Shown here: positions 63,601 through 64,000 of the stretch, one piece after another
How the letters are laid out: each line of letters starts with the position of its first letter
Numbering within the stretch: position 1 is the stretch's first letter
Source: Owenia fusiformis
Taxonomy: Eukaryota; Annelida; Polychaeta; Sabellida; Oweniidae
Direction of reading: 5' to 3'
Assembly: GCA_903813345.2 (NCBI GenBank)
Contig: CAIIXF020000001.1
Span: 7,631,098 to 7,695,097, forward strand
Length of the DNA: 64,000 nt
Notes under the pieces: generated by a model
What the model was told of the DNA's origin: nothing
What the model saw: only the letters and a program-made list of their open reading frames with translations
The model's database searches: none
Position numbers and translations under genes: made by a program

Positions 63601-63946
63601 ATGTGTTCAATGTTCATGTATTCACAGACATTACCTTTCCAAGTATTCACTAATTATCATATTACATATTACATATATTAATGCCTTTATAAAAATGTAA
63701 GTGTGCTCAATATTAAATTACCTGCAAAAAATACCTAAATGAATACTTTCATGATTATATATCATTTCCAGGTATGCCATAGCATTGTCATTACGTGATA
63801 AACAAAGAGTAATCTACACAACGCCAATAAAAGCACTGAGTAACCAGAAATATCGGGAAATGTATGAGGAATTTCAGGATGTAGGTCTGATGACTGGTGA
63901 TGTTACAATCAATCCATCTGCTAGTTGTCTTATTATGACAACAGAG
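51659..63946 (+). CDS. MTREX: Exosome RNA helicase MTR4, N-terminal part (3'-partial)
   Basis: MTREX (MTR4, SKIV2L2) is the DExH RNA helicase that feeds nuclear RNA to the exosome in TRAMP/NEXT-type complexes. Five coding exons are in the window: 51659-51798, 61860-61958, 62683-62749, 63070-63245, 63772-63946, totalling 219 codons, all phases agreeing; the gene runs off the right edge. The protein starts [14 protein letters not shown], followed by an acidic/basic linker, then [17 protein letters not shown]. The RecA1 domain follows: [13 protein letters not shown] (Q-motif-like), motif I AHTSAGKT (about 150-157), motif Ia [19 protein letters not shown] and [14 protein letters not shown]. The short third exon (67 nt) is supported by both phase and homology. 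Intron 1 is 10 kb and full of inserted elements; intron 2 holds a 49-bp array. Confidence 0.95.
52140..52443 (+). pseudogene. LINE reverse transcriptase fragment, 5' part
   Basis: Non-LTR reverse transcriptase reading: [19 protein letters not shown], then [20 protein letters not shown], then [20 protein letters not shown]. These are RT motifs of CR1/L2/jockey-type LINEs (the FDSVPH segment is typical). It lacks a start and ends at a MITE insertion. Same strand as MTREX, in intron 1. Confidence 0.8.
52444..53052. mobile_element. 609-bp MITE splitting the LINE
   Basis: TIRs CAGTGCTGGTATATATTAAT and its complement (CAGTGCTGATATATAATAAT) are flanked by TA duplications (52442-52443 and 53053-53054). 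No coding capacity. TA target and TIR suggest a Tc1/mariner-type or related mobiliser. Confidence 0.75.
53055..53723 (+). pseudogene. LINE reverse transcriptase fragment, 3' part
   Basis: The reading resumes with [20 protein letters not shown], then [40 protein letters not shown] and [15 protein letters not shown], the thumb/C-terminal region of CR1/L2-type LINE RT. A stop (near 53221) and frameshifts show decay. About 100 residues including the catalytic YADD segment are missing between the two parts, so a deletion accompanied or preceded the MITE. Confidence 0.75.
54778..54797. repeat. G tract of about 19
   Basis: An uninterrupted run of about 19 G inside the left arm of the 53731-58470 element; equivalent C-rich tracts lie in the right arm (about 57055 and 57505). 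G4-forming potential and sequencing error are both likely here. Confidence 0.8.
56500..56953 (+). pseudogene. FEN/PIN-like family relic in the transposon core
   Basis: Frames with stops read [20 protein letters not shown], then [20 protein letters not shown] (about 56622-56680), then [20 protein letters not shown] followed by [14 protein letters not shown] (about 56760-56870). The second matches the PxNWxEFLRxDxxK segment of the 32178-34719 pseudogene; the third corresponds to the GCDxxSxFxxKGK segment, with GC lost. Weaker resemblance may extend left to about 55850. Not functional. Confidence 0.5.
58476..59429. other. MTREX intron 1, unassigned
   Basis: No gene or repeat recognised; could include a 3' UTR for the sulfotransferase-like fragment. 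59931-60776 is likewise featureless. Confidence 0.4.
59430..59930 (-). pseudogene. Galactose-3-O-sulfotransferase-like C-terminal fragment
   Basis: A 166-codon frame, antisense within MTREX intron 1, matches the C-terminal half of the Gal3ST family (Golgi enzymes that sulfate galactose of glycolipids and glycans). Diagnostic segments are [17 protein letters not shown], then [15 protein letters not shown], then [19 protein letters not shown] and a final [17 protein letters not shown]. The N-terminal half with the PAPS-binding site is missing, and no further frame of the family was seen up to 61 kb. A possible acceptor (CCCTATAG at about 59900) would make this a last exon. It could be the 3' exon of a gene with far upstream exons, or a fragment left by duplication; the reading frame is intact, so decay is recent or selection persists. 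Confidence 0.65.
60777..61751. mobile_element. Helitron-like non-autonomous element
   Basis: Starts with hairpin GGCTCACACAGTGAGCC, followed by a (CGTTGGTCCGTC)n-type low-complexity block (60808-60892). Ends with GTGTGAGC, a hairpin GGACCGTGGGTCC (61729-61741) and TTCATTCTAG before T, which fits the Helitron 3' rule (hairpin, then CTRR next to T). The middle resembles 960-2000. No Rep/helicase is encoded. Confidence 0.5.
61995..62523 (+). repeat. 49-bp minisatellite, about 11 copies
   Basis: Spacing of GGGAACTTTAAAAGAACTAT is exactly 49 (62066, 62115, 62164, 62213 and on). Copies are nearly identical, alternating ATATAATT and ATAAAATT. It begins 35 bases after the donor of MTREX exon 2. Confidence 0.9.
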
Positions 63947-64000
63947 GTGAGGAATTATATATAACAGTTTAATTTGGCTCTGTAATGATTAAAAAAAATG

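Overview
The window looks like the genome of a marine invertebrate, most likely a bivalve or another lophotrochozoan. It is AT-rich, the genes are split by GT-AG introns, and the introns are packed with small transposons, fold-back elements, minisatellites and a Helitron-like family of a kind common in molluscs. The species assignment is an inference; all gene models were built by reading splice sites by eye.

Layout: (1) 3726-30611 (+), EXOC3/SEC6, 21 coding exons, lacking only the first coding exon. (2) Inside its intron, 16119-18044 (-), an intronless 641-aa gene that I do not recognise. (3) 30.9-35.45 kb, an inverted-repeat region enclosing a broken gene of an invertebrate family with a FEN/PIN-nuclease-like motif pattern; a fold-back element has landed in it. 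(4) 36920-51402 (-), complete MCM3, 18 coding exons, 853 codons plus stop, convergent with EXOC3. (5) A 256-bp head-to-head promoter (51403-51658) with a perfect E2F site, an E-box and two ETS cores. (6) 51659-63946 (+), the first five coding exons of MTREX (MTR4 RNA helicase), continuing past the window. Its 10-kb intron 1 holds a LINE relic split by a MITE, a 4.74-kb palindromic transposon, a GAL3ST-like sulfotransferase fragment (-) and a Helitron-like element.

The three conserved genes are housekeeping genes: vesicle tethering (EXOC3), DNA replication licensing (MCM3) and nuclear RNA exosome help (MTREX). The shared MCM3/MTREX promoter with an E2F site fits S-phase control of MCM3.

Most unusual content: three unrelated long-palindrome elements (4158-7244, 43664-46091, 53731-58470) each have TIRs of more than 400 bp beginning with CAC and each is flanked by a perfect 5-bp target duplication (TTATC, ATGCA, ATGAG). 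The largest carries a decayed relative of the FEN/PIN-like family in its core. A second oddity is a fold-back family whose loop is nearly invariant while its stems differ yet stay self-complementary. A third is a 1.3-kb element whose ends are 17-bp satellite arrays in opposite orientation.
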